Positions 55,434 through 64,000 of a DNA stretch of 64,000 nucleotides are shown piece after piece. The stretch is from the NCBI GenBank assembly GCA_002439605.1, contig DJOI01000074.1, positions 15,599 through 79,598 of the forward strand, written 5' to 3'. The notes under the pieces are model-generated. The model ran no database searches, was not told the DNA's origin, and saw only the letters and a list, made by a program, of their open reading frames with translations. Origin of the DNA: Candidatus Segatella mututuai (lineage in GTDB: Bacteria > Bacteroidota > Bacteroidia > Bacteroidales > Bacteroidaceae). Within the stretch, counting starts at the first letter, position 1. Each line of letters opens with the position of its first letter. The translations under genes and the position numbers were made by a program.

Positions 55434-56267
55434 TTACTTGGTATTCTCCTGCCTATTCTGCTCGTCGACGAGCTGAAATTCTTTCTTTTTGAGCACAAAA
55501 CCTGTGGTAAGGTATTTTTCCTTAACAATCTTGTTGGCGGCCAATTCCTCGGGGGTTCCCTGAAACAAGATACGGCCTTCGAACAGCAAGTAAGCGCGGT
55601 CTGTTATGGCCAAGGTTTCGTCCACATTGTGGTCGGTTATCAATATACCGATGTTACGCGACTTCAGTTTCCACACCACATTCTGTATTTCCTCCACCTG
55701 GATAGGATCGACACCAGCAAAGGGTTCATCCAGCATGATAAACTTAGGATTGTTGGCAAGGCAGCGGGCTATCTCCACACGGCGGCGTTCTCCACCAGAA
55801 AGTTGGTCACCCAAGTTCTTGCGCACTTTCTGCAAATCGAAATCATTAATCAGACTTTCAAGTTTTTCACGTTGATATTCCTTCGGCTTGCCCGTCATCT
55901 CCAATACTGCCAGAATATTGTCTTCCACACTCATCTTTCGAAACACGCTGGCTTCTTGTGGCAAATAGCCTATGCCCGCACGAGCATGCTTGTAGACAGG
56001 GTAATTGGTTATTTCCTTGTCTCCTAAGTACACGTGTCCTCCATTAGGAACCACCAAGCCGGTAGTCATATAGAAAGACGTCGTCTTGCCAGCGCCATTA
56101 GGTCCCAGCAATCCAACAATTTCTCCTTGTTTCACATTGATTGTCACTCCGTTGGCAACAGTTCGCTTGCCATAGCGCTTGACAAGTTTATCTGTTCTCA
56201 GCACGAGTCTCTCTGGCTCTTCACCCAGCTGCCCATTATTCATATTTTCATTCATATATAAAGCCAT
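55434..56267 (-). CDS. lptB: LPS export ABC transporter ATP-binding protein LptB
   Basis: The cytoplasmic ATPase of the Lpt system. Walker A GLLGPNGAGKTTSFYMTTGL, Q-loop GIGYLPQEASVFRKMSVEDN, signature LSGGERRRVEIARCLA, Walker B FIMLDEPFAGVDP, and H-loop ITDHNVDETLAI, all typical of LptB. The 277 residues include a short N-terminal extension (MALYMNENMNNGQLGEEPER) and a C-terminal tail that exceed the usual length of about 240. Membrane subunits are not in the window. It diverges from mlaEF. Confidence 0.92.
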   Translation of the reverse strand: MALYMNENMNNGQLGEEPERLVLRTDKLVKRYGKRTVANGVTINVKQGEIVGLLGPNGAGKTTSFYMTTGLVVPNGGHVYLGDKEITNYPVYKHARAGIGYLPQEASVFRKMSVEDNILAVLEMTGKPKEYQREKLESLINDFDLQKVRKNLGDQLSGGERRRVEIARCLANNPKFIMLDEPFAGVDPIQVEEIQNVVWKLKSRNIGILITDHNVDETLAITDRAYLLFEGRILFQGTPEELAANKIVKEKYLTTGFVLKKKEFQLVDEQNRQENTK

Positions 56268-56307
56268 TTAGGTATCGAGAAGATTCTACCTCTCTGCTTT
56301 TTTGGTG

Positions 56308-56315
56308 CAAAAATA
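56308..56315 (-). promoter_or_regulatory. -7 element upstream of lptB
   Basis: Minus-strand TATTTTTG fits TAnnTTTG, 41 bases before the ATG. Confidence 0.4.
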
Positions 56316-56389
56316 CTAAAAAAGGAGCAAATATCGCTTATAAAATCAAAAACTATTCCTAATATTGCAGTTTTTTAGAGGAATTTGGT

Positions 56390-56397
56390 TACTTTTG
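56390..56397 (+). promoter_or_regulatory. -7 element upstream of mlaE
   Basis: TACTTTTG fits TAnnTTTG, 26 bases before the ATG; a TTG at 56365-56367 is 22 bases upstream. Confidence 0.5.
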
Positions 56398-56422
56398 TAC
56401 CATCAAACGAAGATTTATTAGC

Positions 56423-57169
56423 ATGTTAATATCAAAATGGCTTACCACCTTCGGTAAATACCTCATACTCATGGGAAGGTCGTTTTCACGCCCTGAGCGT
56501 ATGCGTATGTTCCTCAAGCAGTATGTCAAGGAAATGTCTCAGTTGGGTGTCAATTCCATCGGCATCGTGCTGCTCATTTCTTTTTTCATAGGTGCCGTCA
56601 TCTGCATTCAGATGAAGCTCAACATCCAAAGTCCCTGGATGCCACGATGGGTTTCGGGATACACCACACGCGAGATTATGCTCTTGGAGTTCTCTTCCAG
56701 TATCATGTGCTTGATATTGGCAGGAAAGGTGGGTTCCAACATTGCATCAGAATTAGGCACCATGCGTGTTACTCAGCAAATTGACGCCCTCGACATCATG
56801 GGTGTCAATTCTGCTTGCTACTTAGTACTACCCAAGATTTTAGGACTGGTAACCATCATGCCTTTCCTTGTCATCTTCAGTTCTACCTTGGGTATCATCG
56901 GAGCTTACGCAACGGCATTTGTGGGGCACATTCTTTCACCAGACGATCTGACGTTAGGACTACAACATGCCTTCAACCAGTGGTTCGTTTGGATGAGTAT
57001 CGTGAAGAGTCTCTTCTTCGCATTCATCATAGCGAGTGTTTCTTCCTACTTTGGATATACGGTAGAAGGAGGATCTGTCGAGGTGGGCAAAGCTTCAACA
57101 GATGCCGTAGTATGCTCCAGCGTGCTGATCCTGTTCTCTGACGTTTTCCTCACTCAAATACTTTCATAA
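56423..57169 (+). CDS. mlaE: MlaE family ABC transporter permease
   Basis: An inner-membrane permease for phospholipid transport between membranes. Typical text: GVNSIGIVLLISFFIGAVIC, EFSSSIMCLILAGKVGSNIA then SELGTMRVTQQIDALDIMGV, and ASVSSYFGYTVEGGSVEVGK. About six membrane segments, 248 residues, normal. Three bases separate it from the ATPase gene. The MlaD substrate-binding protein is absent here. Confidence 0.93.
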   Translation: MLISKWLTTFGKYLILMGRSFSRPERMRMFLKQYVKEMSQLGVNSIGIVLLISFFIGAVICIQMKLNIQSPWMPRWVSGYTTREIMLLEFSSSIMCLILAGKVGSNIASELGTMRVTQQIDALDIMGVNSACYLVLPKILGLVTIMPFLVIFSSTLGIIGAYATAFVGHILSPDDLTLGLQHAFNQWFVWMSIVKSLFFAFIIASVSSYFGYTVEGGSVEVGKASTDAVVCSSVLILFSDVFLTQILS

Positions 57170-57172
57170 GCT

Positions 57173-57949
57173 ATGATAGAAGTTAAAGACTTAACAAAAA
57201 CGTTCGGCAACAAAACTGTTCTCGACAAAATAAATATGGTCTTTGAGACAGGAAAGACCAACCTCATCATCGGGCAGAGCGGTTCTGGAAAAACGGTTTT
57301 GATGAAAAACCTCGTAGGCTTGCTGACCCCAACAAGCGGACAAGTTCTCTATGATGGCCGAAACTTTGTAGAAATGTCAAAGAAGGAAAAAATTCTCATG
57401 CGACGTGAGATGGGTATGATATTCCAAAGTGCTGCCCTCTTCGACTCGCTGTCTGTTCTTGAGAATGTGATGTTTCCGCTCGACATGTTTTCACCCATGA
57501 ATTACAGAGAACGCGTAAAGAGAGCCCAGGAATGCCTCGACCGTGTGAACCTCATCGAAGCACAGGAAAAGTTTCCTGGCGAAATATCGGGTGGCATGCA
57601 GAAACGTGTGGCCATAGCCAGAGCCATCGTGATGAATCCTAAATACCTGTTCTGCGATGAACCCAACTCAGGACTTGACCCCAAGACCTCTTTGGTCATC
57701 GACGAACTCCTGTCGGGAATCACCAAAGACTACAACATGACAACCATTATCAACACGCACGACATGAACTCCGTGATGGGTATTGGTGAAAATATATGTT
57801 TCATCTACAAAGGACAAAAAGAATGGCAAGGCACCAAAGATGAAGTGATAAGTTCAACAAACGAGAAACTCAACGACCTTGTTTTTGCTTCCGACCTGTT
57901 CAGAAAAGTAAAGAAAGTAGAAATGGAAGAAGAAAAGGCTACCCGATAA
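57173..57949 (+). CDS. mlaF: MlaF family ABC transporter ATP-binding protein
   Basis: Partner ATPase of the MlaE permease. Walker A IIGQSGSGKTVLMKNLVGLL, Q-loop MIFQSAALFDSLSVLENVMF, signature ISGGMQKRVAIARAI, Walker B YLFCDEPNSGLDPKTS, and H-loop NTHDMNSVMGI. The Asn-Ser-Gly after Walker B is the usual MlaF form. 258 residues, normal. A hairpin terminator overlaps the 3' end. Confidence 0.93.
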   Translation: MIEVKDLTKTFGNKTVLDKINMVFETGKTNLIIGQSGSGKTVLMKNLVGLLTPTSGQVLYDGRNFVEMSKKEKILMRREMGMIFQSAALFDSLSVLENVMFPLDMFSPMNYRERVKRAQECLDRVNLIEAQEKFPGEISGGMQKRVAIARAIVMNPKYLFCDEPNSGLDPKTSLVIDELLSGITKDYNMTTIINTHDMNSVMGIGENICFIYKGQKEWQGTKDEVISSTNEKLNDLVFASDLFRKVKKVEMEEEKATR

Positions 57950-57965
57950 AGGTAGCCTTTTCTTT
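57933..57965 (+). terminator. Terminator of mlaEF
   Basis: AAAGGCTACC (57934-57943) with GGTAGCCTTT (57951-57960), loop CGATAAA, then TCTTTCT. It overlaps the mlaF stop. Confidence 0.82.
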
Positions 57966-58012
57966 CTATCGAATATCCGTAATATTTTTTATAAACTGTC
58001 TCAATAATCCAC

Positions 58013-58405
58013 CTATCTCATTTTCCACTTTTTCTCCACCTCTACCATGGGCACGACAACCTGCTCCTTGGTACCGTCTCCATAAGTTATGGATAGGTAG
58101 ACATCAGCTATATGATGTGTCGTATCAGCCTTGGCATCAAGCACCTGAAAATCTTTCATACCACGATGCTCTTTCTCCTGCTGCTCTACAAACATCTTGG
58201 CATTAAGCACCAACTGCCGACGATATTCCTCGGGAACACGACGAGGCATGTTTTGACCAGCCACAAATTCATCATACTTGCCTTCCAACAACAAGTCATA
58301 GTAACCTTTGGCTGCTATACCCGCATAATAGCCTGGGTTCTGCACATTCTCCTTGCAAGAGAATAATGACACAACACAAAATAGGAAAAATAAGATTTTC
58401 TTCAT
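58013..58405 (-). CDS. Small DUF4878-like lipoprotein
   Basis: A 130-residue predicted lipoprotein (MKKILFFLFCVVSLFSCKEN, lipobox Cys near 17). The mature part KGYYDLLLEGKYDEFVAGQN and VDAKADTTHHIADVYLSITYGDG, with the closing KKWKMR, resembles the NTF2-like DUF4878 family. The start at 58405 gives a clean signal; an upstream frame from 58438 is rejected. It is 57 bases after der and may be the last gene of that operon. Confidence 0.75.
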   Translation of the reverse strand: MKKILFFLFCVVSLFSCKENVQNPGYYAGIAAKGYYDLLLEGKYDEFVAGQNMPRRVPEEYRRQLVLNAKMFVEQQEKEHRGMKDFQVLDAKADTTHHIADVYLSITYGDGTKEQVVVPMVEVEKKWKMR

Positions 58406-58462
58406 TTCAATAGTTCTGCCTTTGTAAGTTCTCTCCACATATTCTTACCTTGAGATCCAGTG

Positions 58463-59776
58463 TTATTTCTGGCGAATAAAAATATTGATAGGACAACCAT
58501 GAAGCGACCAATTCTCGCGTATTTTGTTCTCCAAGAAGCGCCGATAGTTCTCCTTCACATACTGAGGCAAATTGGCATAGAACACAAACGAAGGAATCGT
58601 TGTATTTGGCAACTGGGTACAATACTTGATCTTGATGTACTTGCCCTTCACACTCTGTGGAGGATAAGCCTCGATAATGGGCAACATCACCTCATTCAGT
58701 TTGGAAGTTCCAATATGTGCCTTTCGGTTTTGATAAACCTGCTTGGCTGTTTCCAACACCTTGAAAATACGTTGTTTGGTCAATGCCGAAGCAAAGATTA
58801 TAGGGAAATCTACAAATGGAGCCATGCGATTGCGTATCGCCGTCTCAAAAGTCGTAATCACCTTCTGATCCTTGTTCTCCACCAAATCCCATTTATTGAC
58901 AACTACCACCAAGCTCTTATTGTTCTTCTGGATTAACTGAAAGATATTCATATCCTGGGCTTCGATACCCCGGGTGGCATCGAGCATTAAGATGCAGACA
59001 TCACTGTTCTCAATGGCACGGATAGAACGCATCACTGAATAAAACTCCAAATCCTCACTCACCTTGTTCTTGCGACGGATACCTGCGGTATCTACCAAAT
59101 AGAAGTCGAAGCCGAACTTGTTGTATCGAGTATAGATGCTGTCGCGGGTTGTACCAGCGATCTCTGTCACTATATTTCTGTCCTCTCCTATGAAAGCATT
59201 GATAATACTGCTCTTGCCTGCATTAGGACGACCCACGACCGCAAAACGAGGAATATCCTCTTCTATGCTTTCCTCTGGATTATCCTGCAACTTGTCCAAT
59301 ATCATATCGAGCAAGTCACCTGTACCTCCACCAGTAGCCGCACTGATGCACTGAGGGTCACCCAAACCTAACTTATAGAATTCGGCTGCTTCATAATATT
59401 CCGCACTGTTGTCCACCTTATTGGCCACAAGGATAACAGGCAACTTGGCACGGCGCAGAATCAGTGCCACATCCTCGTCCCAGTCAGTCAAGCCTGTGTT
59501 CACATCCACCAAGAAGAGTACCAAATCTGCCTCTTCTGTCGCTACCAGCACCTGCTTGCGGATAGCATCCTCGAAAATATCATCTGATTTCACCACCCAA
59601 CCACCAGTGTCTACCACAGAGAATTCTCTTCCATTCCAGCTACATTTACCATACTGACGGTCGCGGGTCGTACCAGCAGTATCGCTTACAATAGCACGGC
59701 GAGATTGAGTTAATCGATTGAATAAAGTAGACTTGCCAACGTTTGGACGACCTACAATTGCTACTAAATTTGCCAT
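58463..59776 (-). CDS. der: Ribosome biogenesis GTPase Der (EngA)
   Basis: A double-GTPase for 50S maturation. First G-domain: [37 protein letters not shown], and VANKVDN; second: [40 protein letters not shown] and [10 protein letters not shown]-terminal KH-like region ending NIFIRQK. The start at 59776 (MANLVAIVG) matches the family; ATG 59785 is also possible and overlaps a short upstream frame. 437 residues, normal. Confidence 0.95.
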   Translation of the reverse strand: MANLVAIVGRPNVGKSTLFNRLTQSRRAIVSDTAGTTRDRQYGKCSWNGREFSVVDTGGWVVKSDDIFEDAIRKQVLVATEEADLVLFLVDVNTGLTDWDEDVALILRRAKLPVILVANKVDNSAEYYEAAEFYKLGLGDPQCISAATGGGTGDLLDMILDKLQDNPEESIEEDIPRFAVVGRPNAGKSSIINAFIGEDRNIVTEIAGTTRDSIYTRYNKFGFDFYLVDTAGIRRKNKVSEDLEFYSVMRSIRAIENSDVCILMLDATRGIEAQDMNIFQLIQKNNKSLVVVVNKWDLVENKDQKVITTFETAIRNRMAPFVDFPIIFASALTKQRIFKVLETAKQVYQNRKAHIGTSKLNEVMLPIIEAYPPQSVKGKYIKIKYCTQLPNTTIPSFVFYANLPQYVKENYRRFLENKIRENWSLHGCPINIFIRQK

Positions 59777-59985
59777 AATAGTCATTTTACTCCTTCCTTA
59801 AGGAGGCTGTCAGGACGTGGTCTCTGCATCCTAATTAATACTTTCCCGAAGCTGACCATGCTCCAGCCCTCGCCCTTTTGCGAGAGTCATCCCTCAATTA
59901 CATTCAGGGGAAGATGGAAGATATACTCTCTTCCTCATCACTTTTTTGAGAATTCTTGACAACCAAAACACATCGACTTAAATTC

Positions 59986-60867
59986 TCACTCTGGATTATA
60001 TCCAAAGGCATCAAGTTCCTTCTGGGAACTGCGCCAATCCTTGTCTACCTTGACAAAGGTCTCGAGAAATATCTTTTTATTGAAAAATTTCTCCAATGAC
60101 TTGCGCGACTCCGTATTCACCTTCTTCAGGGCCACTCCCTGATGTCCGATGATGATTCCTTTTTGCGAATCACGTTCCACATAAATAACCGCATTGATGT
60201 GGATACGCTCGCTTTCTTCCTTAAAACGCTCAACACGAACTTCCACAGAATAAGGAATCTCCTTGCTGTAATATAACAAAATTTTCTCTCTAATAATCTC
60301 TGAAACAAAAAACCTTGCTGGTTTGTCAGTGAGCTGGTCTTTATCAAAGAACGCTGGCGATTCGGGCAGCAACTCCTTGATACGTTTCAACAGCATATCA
60401 ATACCAAACTTATTCCTTGCAGAAATAGGAAGAATTTCCGCATTGGGCAACAACACATGCCATTTCTCTACGATATCGCCCAATTTAGCCTGATCACTCT
60501 CGTCTATCTTGTTAACAAGCAAGAGCACAGGAATGCTCATTTTTTTCACCTTGTCTAAGAAATCCATATTCTTTTCTGGATTTTCTACGACATCGGTCAC
60601 ATAAAGCAGAATATCAGCATCGGCCAAAGCACTCTCCGAAAAAGCGAGCATCATCTCCTGCATCTTGTAATTAGGTTTCAAGACCCCTGGAGTATCAGAA
60701 AATACAATCTGCATATCATCCGTATTGACAATTCCCATGATACGGTGACGTGTTGTCTGAGCCTTGAAAGTAGCAATGCTGATGCGCTCACCCACCAGTT
60801 GGTTCATCAGTGTACTTTTTCCGACATTAGGATTTCCGACAATGTTTACAAAACCTGCTTTATGCAT
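59986..60867 (-). CDS. era: GTPase Era
   Basis: A GTPase that binds 16S rRNA during 30S assembly. G1 [21 protein letters not shown]3 FSDTPGVLKP, G4 LLVNKIDES, and the C-terminal KH domain motif GIIIGHQGVALKKVNTESRK. The start at 60867 (MHKAGFVNIVG) gives 293 residues. A terminator for fabH lies just upstream, so era may have its own promoter. The 200-base gap to der (59786-59985) holds no clear gene except a possible 25-codon leader. Confidence 0.95.
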   Translation of the reverse strand: MHKAGFVNIVGNPNVGKSTLMNQLVGERISIATFKAQTTRHRIMGIVNTDDMQIVFSDTPGVLKPNYKMQEMMLAFSESALADADILLYVTDVVENPEKNMDFLDKVKKMSIPVLLLVNKIDESDQAKLGDIVEKWHVLLPNAEILPISARNKFGIDMLLKRIKELLPESPAFFDKDQLTDKPARFFVSEIIREKILLYYSKEIPYSVEVRVERFKEESERIHINAVIYVERDSQKGIIIGHQGVALKKVNTESRKSLEKFFNKKIFLETFVKVDKDWRSSQKELDAFGYNPE

Positions 60868-60881
60868 AACAATTTGATTTA

Positions 60882-60928
60882 AGCTAAAAAAACGCATCCC
60901 TTATGATGATATAAGAAAGATGCGTTTT
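60882..60928 (-). terminator. Terminator after fabH, 15 bases before the era start
   Basis: AAAACGCATC (60889-60898) with GATGCGTTTT (60919-60928), a perfect 10-base stem, with an inner stem CTTAT/ATAAG. On the minus strand it is followed by seven T residues. Confidence 0.85.
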
Positions 60929-60958
60929 AATATGAATTTGGATATCTTTATCTGAAAC

Positions 60959-61972
60959 TTATTTACCGTAAGCTGCACCATCATAGGCCCACTTATAGTA
61001 AGAGGCCCCATGCACAAAACCTGCACCGAATGCAGTAAAGATGACATTATCCCCCTTCTTCAGTTTGCTCTCAGCATCCCAAAGTGCTAAAGGAATTGTC
61101 GCAGCACTGGTGTTTCCATAATGGTCTATGTTGACAACAACCTTTTCCAAAGGAATACCCGCACGTTTTGTAACAGCCTCGATAATGCGAAGATTTGCCT
61201 CATGTGGGATAACCCAATCCACATCATCAGCCGTAAGATTATTCATCTCCAAAACCTTCAACACATCGTTGCTCATATCCGTTACTGCATAACGAAATAC
61301 AGTACGACCCTCTTGATAAAGATAGTGCATACGATGATCGACTGTAAAACGTGACGGAGGACAAACAGAACCACCTGCTTTCATATGAAGGAAAGGCAAA
61401 CCTTTGCCATCAGTACGAAGATATGAATTCCGAACACCCACATTCTCCTCTTCTGTCGCCTCCACAAGTACTGCACCTGCACCGTCACCGAAGAGTACAC
61501 AAGTTGCACGATCGGTATAGTCTACCAGTGAAGACATTTTATCTGCACCTATCACTATAATTTTCTTGTAACGGCCACTCTGAATCATGCTTGCTGCAAC
61601 ATCGAGAGTATACAAGAAACCACAACAAGCAGCCGAGAAATCGAATGCAAATGCATTTTTCAAGCCCAACTTGCCCAATACGATAGATGCTGTCGAAGGG
61701 AATTTGTAGTCTGGCGTCGTGGTAGTCACAATCAATGCATCGATTGTATCTGGATCCACGCCAGTCTTCTGGATCAACTGCTTGGCAGCCTTACGAGCCA
61801 AATAACTTGTTCCGAGACCTTCCTCTGTCAAGATACGGCGCTCCTTGATACCAACTCGAGTGGTAATCCATTCATCGTTGGTATCCACCATGCGCGACAA
61901 CTCCTCGTTATTAAGGATATAGTCTGGCACATAGCCTCCCACGCCTGTTATAACAGCATTCATTTTACCCAT
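60959..61972 (-). CDS. fabH: Beta-ketoacyl-ACP synthase III
   Basis: It starts fatty acid synthesis by condensing acetyl-CoA (or branched acyl-CoA) with malonyl-ACP. Start VITGVGGYVPDYILNNEELS, active-site Cys in FDFSAACCGFLYTLDVA, His in VIPHEANLRIIEAVTKRAGI, and Asn in HYGNTSAATIPLAL. 337 residues, normal. Its ATG overlaps the rpmF stop by one base. Confidence 0.95.
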   Translation of the reverse strand: MGKMNAVITGVGGYVPDYILNNEELSRMVDTNDEWITTRVGIKERRILTEEGLGTSYLARKAAKQLIQKTGVDPDTIDALIVTTTTPDYKFPSTASIVLGKLGLKNAFAFDFSAACCGFLYTLDVAASMIQSGRYKKIIVIGADKMSSLVDYTDRATCVLFGDGAGAVLVEATEEENVGVRNSYLRTDGKGLPFLHMKAGGSVCPPSRFTVDHRMHYLYQEGRTVFRYAVTDMSNDVLKVLEMNNLTADDVDWVIPHEANLRIIEAVTKRAGIPLEKVVVNIDHYGNTSAATIPLALWDAESKLKKGDNVIFTAFGAGFVHGASYYKWAYDGAAYGK

Positions 61973-62157
61973 TATTCAGCTGCTTCCTTAACAATTGCAA
62001 CCTTGCCCCTGTAGTAACCGCAAGTTGGACATACTGTGTGATATACATAGTAAGCACCGCAGTTAGGGCAAACTGCCAATGTAGGAGCTACTGCCTTATC
62101 ATGAGTTCTTCTTTTGAGTGTACGTGTCTTTGACTGTCTTCTTTTAGGATGTGCCAT
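61972..62157 (-). CDS. rpmF: 50S ribosomal protein L32
   Basis: A 61-residue basic protein of the ribosomal large subunit: MAHPKRRQSKTRTLKRRTHD with a zinc-binding pair CPNC and CPTC (Cys near 34, 37, 47, 50). Set between YceD and FabH, the classical order. Confidence 0.96.
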   Translation of the reverse strand: MAHPKRRQSKTRTLKRRTHDKAVAPTLAVCPNCGAYYVYHTVCPTCGYYRGKVAIVKEAAE

Positions 62158-62183
62158 AATTTTTTAATTTTAATTTTTGATTT

Positions 62184-62702
62184 TTACCTTTTTAATTTTA
62201 AAAGTGCTACCCAGCGTGGATCCACAACTCCCTCATCCCCTTCACCGCTTCGGGCGGCAGAATGCTCTTTAAGCATCTCAATCATAGCAGGATTGCATTT
62301 TCCAGGTGCATGCACGTGCTTGATGGGTATGTTGAGGGCTATAAATTCATAAATGAACCACGAGACATCGAGCGTTCCTTCGTTCTCGGCCACAGTCACG
62401 AGGTCATCATCTTCCGAATAGTCTTCTCCGAATTTTACGAGTAACCTGTTGTCGGCATCAATGGACTGATCCACATCGTCCAAACAGATGTCGCATGGTA
62501 TGTGCACCACTCCTTCCGTATGAAAATTGAGTTCGAAAAAGTCTCCCGTCCTATCTACGGAAAGCTCGCACGACAACTCACCTCTCTGAACATCAGGAGC
62601 GTCTATCGCCTTAAAATAATCATTGTTTAGCCTGTACTGATAAGTACTTAAGCCCTGGGGCAAGGCCTTCAAATCTATTCTAAATTGCTCTATGCTACAC
62701 AT
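62184..62702 (-). CDS. YceD/DUF177 family protein
   Basis: A 172-residue protein of the DUF177/YceD family that is usually encoded before rpmF and linked to large-subunit rRNA processing. Family text: VHIPCDICLDDVDQSIDADN and LLVKFGEDYSEDDDL, then VSWFIYEFIALNIPIKHVHA and ending DPRWVALLKLK. 26 bases before rpmF. Confidence 0.92.
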   Translation of the reverse strand: MCSIEQFRIDLKALPQGLSTYQYRLNNDYFKAIDAPDVQRGELSCELSVDRTGDFFELNFHTEGVVHIPCDICLDDVDQSIDADNRLLVKFGEDYSEDDDLVTVAENEGTLDVSWFIYEFIALNIPIKHVHAPGKCNPAMIEMLKEHSAARSGEGDEGVVDPRWVALLKLKR

Positions 62703-62734
62703 ATATACAATATCTACATATTGTTTTCGGGCTG

Positions 62735-62742
62735 CAAAGTTA
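62735..62742 (-). promoter_or_regulatory. -7 element upstream of the yceD-rpmF-fabH run
   Basis: Minus-strand TAACTTTG fits TAnnTTTG, 33 bases before the start; no clear -33. Confidence 0.5.
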
Positions 62743-62810
62743 CGATTTTTTTTTCATATAGAGTAATTTTTTTTCAAAAAATCTCTAAAATAGATTATAT
62801 TAAGCAGTTA

Positions 62811-63974
62811 TTACAGCTTCAACTCTATCCTGAAAGTGGTACCCTTACCTACTTCCGAACATTTTACCCAGATTTTCCCATGATGATATTCTTCTACAAT
62901 TCTCCGTGCCAAAGACAAGCCCAAGCCCCATCCGCGCTTTTTGGTCGTAAAACCTGGTCGAAACACATTGCCAACATCTTTCTTTCTTATTCCCTTTCCT
63001 GTATCGGAAACTTCCACAACAGCCTTCCCCGATTCTTCAAACACACGCAACATGATGACTCCTGTCTTCCCGCCCATTGCATCAACTGCATTTTTAGCTA
63101 AGTTTTCTATCACCCATTCAAACAAAGAGGTATTTATAGTGACTACCAGATCTTTTTCCGGCAAATCCTTTATTATTTTTATTGACTGCGAGGTACGATG
63201 ATCCATATAATCACACACATGGACTATAACTTTATTTAGACTATACGGAACGAGTTCTGGCTGGGAACCTATTTTCGAGAAACGGTCAGCAATAAGCTGT
63301 AATCTCTTCACATCCTTGTCCATCTCTGGAATCAAATCGTCCTTAGGGTATGTTTCCTTCAATATTTCAATCCATGCCATCAAACTGGAAATTGGCGTAC
63401 CCAATTGGTGAGCCGTTTCCTTCGACAAACCTACCCAAACCTTGTTTTGTTCCGCACGCTTGGATGTGAGCAAGGCAAATATGGCGACAACAACAAAAAT
63501 AAGAACTATCCCCAACTGCACCATAGGATAAGCAGCCAAACGAGTAATCATGACCGATTCGTCATAACAAACCTGTATGTAGTCATGCGTAGAATCGTCG
63601 AGTGTTATCTTGATATTTTTACCTTCTGCCAGCAGATGTCTGCCTAATACAGCCGCATGAGCGAGACTGTCATTGTAATCAGTTCCTTCTATTTTGATAT
63701 TTCTAAACAACTGTGCATTCCCCTTAGCATCAAGAACAATAACGGGGATGGTATTGTTTTCATTGATAACCTTCAGCACCAACCGCAAATCGGTATTCTC
63801 GTCCGCCATGTTAAGCGAGCGCATGGCTTCAGCCCAAACCTCCATCCTACTACGTTCTTCCTGCGCCAAGTCTCTGATCAGGAAATGAGACACGACAAGC
63901 GAAGCTACTGCTATCAGCACAGCTGCTACTATCAACCATATTTTAACCTGTCGTATTCTATCAGTCCAAATCAT
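62811..63974 (-). CDS. Membrane sensor histidine kinase
   Basis: A 387-residue two-component sensor. Two membrane segments, about residues 10-33 (IWLIVAAVLIAVASLVVSHF) and 160-180 (VQLGIVLIFVVVAIFALLTS), flank a sensor region of about 120 residues outside the inner membrane. H-box SKETAHQLGTPISSLMAWIE carries the phospho-His; N-box WVIENLAKNAVDAMGG; G-boxes VSDTGKGI and KKRGWGLGLSLARRIVEEY. No response regulator is visible within the window. The start at 63974 lies just after a promoter element at the window edge. Confidence 0.92.
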   Translation of the reverse strand: MIWTDRIRQVKIWLIVAAVLIAVASLVVSHFLIRDLAQEERSRMEVWAEAMRSLNMADENTDLRLVLKVINENNTIPVIVLDAKGNAQLFRNIKIEGTDYNDSLAHAAVLGRHLLAEGKNIKITLDDSTHDYIQVCYDESVMITRLAAYPMVQLGIVLIFVVVAIFALLTSKRAEQNKVWVGLSKETAHQLGTPISSLMAWIEILKETYPKDDLIPEMDKDVKRLQLIADRFSKIGSQPELVPYSLNKVIVHVCDYMDHRTSQSIKIIKDLPEKDLVVTINTSLFEWVIENLAKNAVDAMGGKTGVIMLRVFEESGKAVVEVSDTGKGIRKKDVGNVFRPGFTTKKRGWGLGLSLARRIVEEYHHGKIWVKCSEVGKGTTFRIELKL

Positions 63975-63992
63975 AATCGTAAGATTGGAATG

Positions 63993-64000
63993 CAAAGATA
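63993..64000 (-). promoter_or_regulatory. -7 element of the sensor kinase gene
   Basis: Minus-strand TATCTTTG fits TAnnTTTG, 18 bases before the ATG at 63974, which supports that start over a TTG at 63995. The -33 lies outside the window. Confidence 0.5.

Noticed and set aside
59786..59985. Gap between era and der considered as a structured noncoding RNA
   Set aside because: Only short stems are visible; no known RNA family pattern could be recognised.

Overview
This window looks like a chromosomal stretch of a Bacteroidales bacterium, most likely a gut or oral Prevotella/Segatella relative. The signs are: repeated Bacteroidetes-type promoters (TTTG, about 19-20 bases, then TAnnTTTG); fimbrillin-type surface lipoproteins with an AraC-like membrane regulator; conserved gene orders tig-clpP-clpX-recQ, guaB-surA-surA-ostA-mutL and yceD-rpmF-fabH-era-der; a 2-oxoacid:ferredoxin oxidoreductase operon; and OmpA-like major outer membrane proteins. 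No phage, plasmid or CRISPR locus is visible.

Layout. 1-8.3 kb: the 3' part of a RelA/SpoT alarmone enzyme, a secreted pectinesterase, a LicD-type phosphotransferase facing an SDR epimerase plus an IspD/TarI-like cytidylyltransferase (probably phospho-polyol decoration of surface glycans), and a copper-type P-ATPase. 8.6-14.6 kb: Hsp20, M18 aminopeptidase, a HAD phosphatase, and a four-subunit 2-oxoacid oxidoreductase operon headed by a 59-residue TPR microprotein. 14.9-21.4 kb: an accessory fimbrillin locus with three fimbrillin-like lipoproteins, a chimeric broken gene, a set of three 12-base repeats that may be operators, and an AraC regulator with a membrane-embedded N-terminus. 21.7-28.4 kb: a MATE exporter, two DUF3857-type exported proteins and trpS. 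28.7-35 kb: tRNA-Val, purB, an rRNA pseudouridine synthase with a very long R/G/Y/Q-rich tail, asnS, and an AAA-ATPase/nuclease-like gene bracketed by 75-base direct repeats. 35-41.3 kb: a decayed OmpA fragment, a small lipoprotein, a 1001-residue Ala-rich coiled-coil surface lipoprotein, a second identical tRNA-Val on the other strand, a 385-base MITE-like element and an OmpA-family porin. 41.4-64 kb: housekeeping genes for mismatch repair, outer-membrane assembly (OstA/LptA, two SurA-like chaperones, LptB, MlaEF), IMP dehydrogenase, RecQ, ClpXP, trigger factor, Der, Era, FabH, L32, YceD and a sensor kinase.

The strongest candidates for a second look are the direct-repeat-flanked AAA-ATPase cassette (33.2-35.1 kb), the MITE-like element carrying a repeated palindrome (39.57-39.95 kb), the fimbrial locus with its chimeric pseudogene and repeated 12-mers (19.5-20.3 kb), and the prion-like tail on the pseudouridine synthase (30.35-31.05 kb). 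All functional calls come from reading motifs; no database search was possible.
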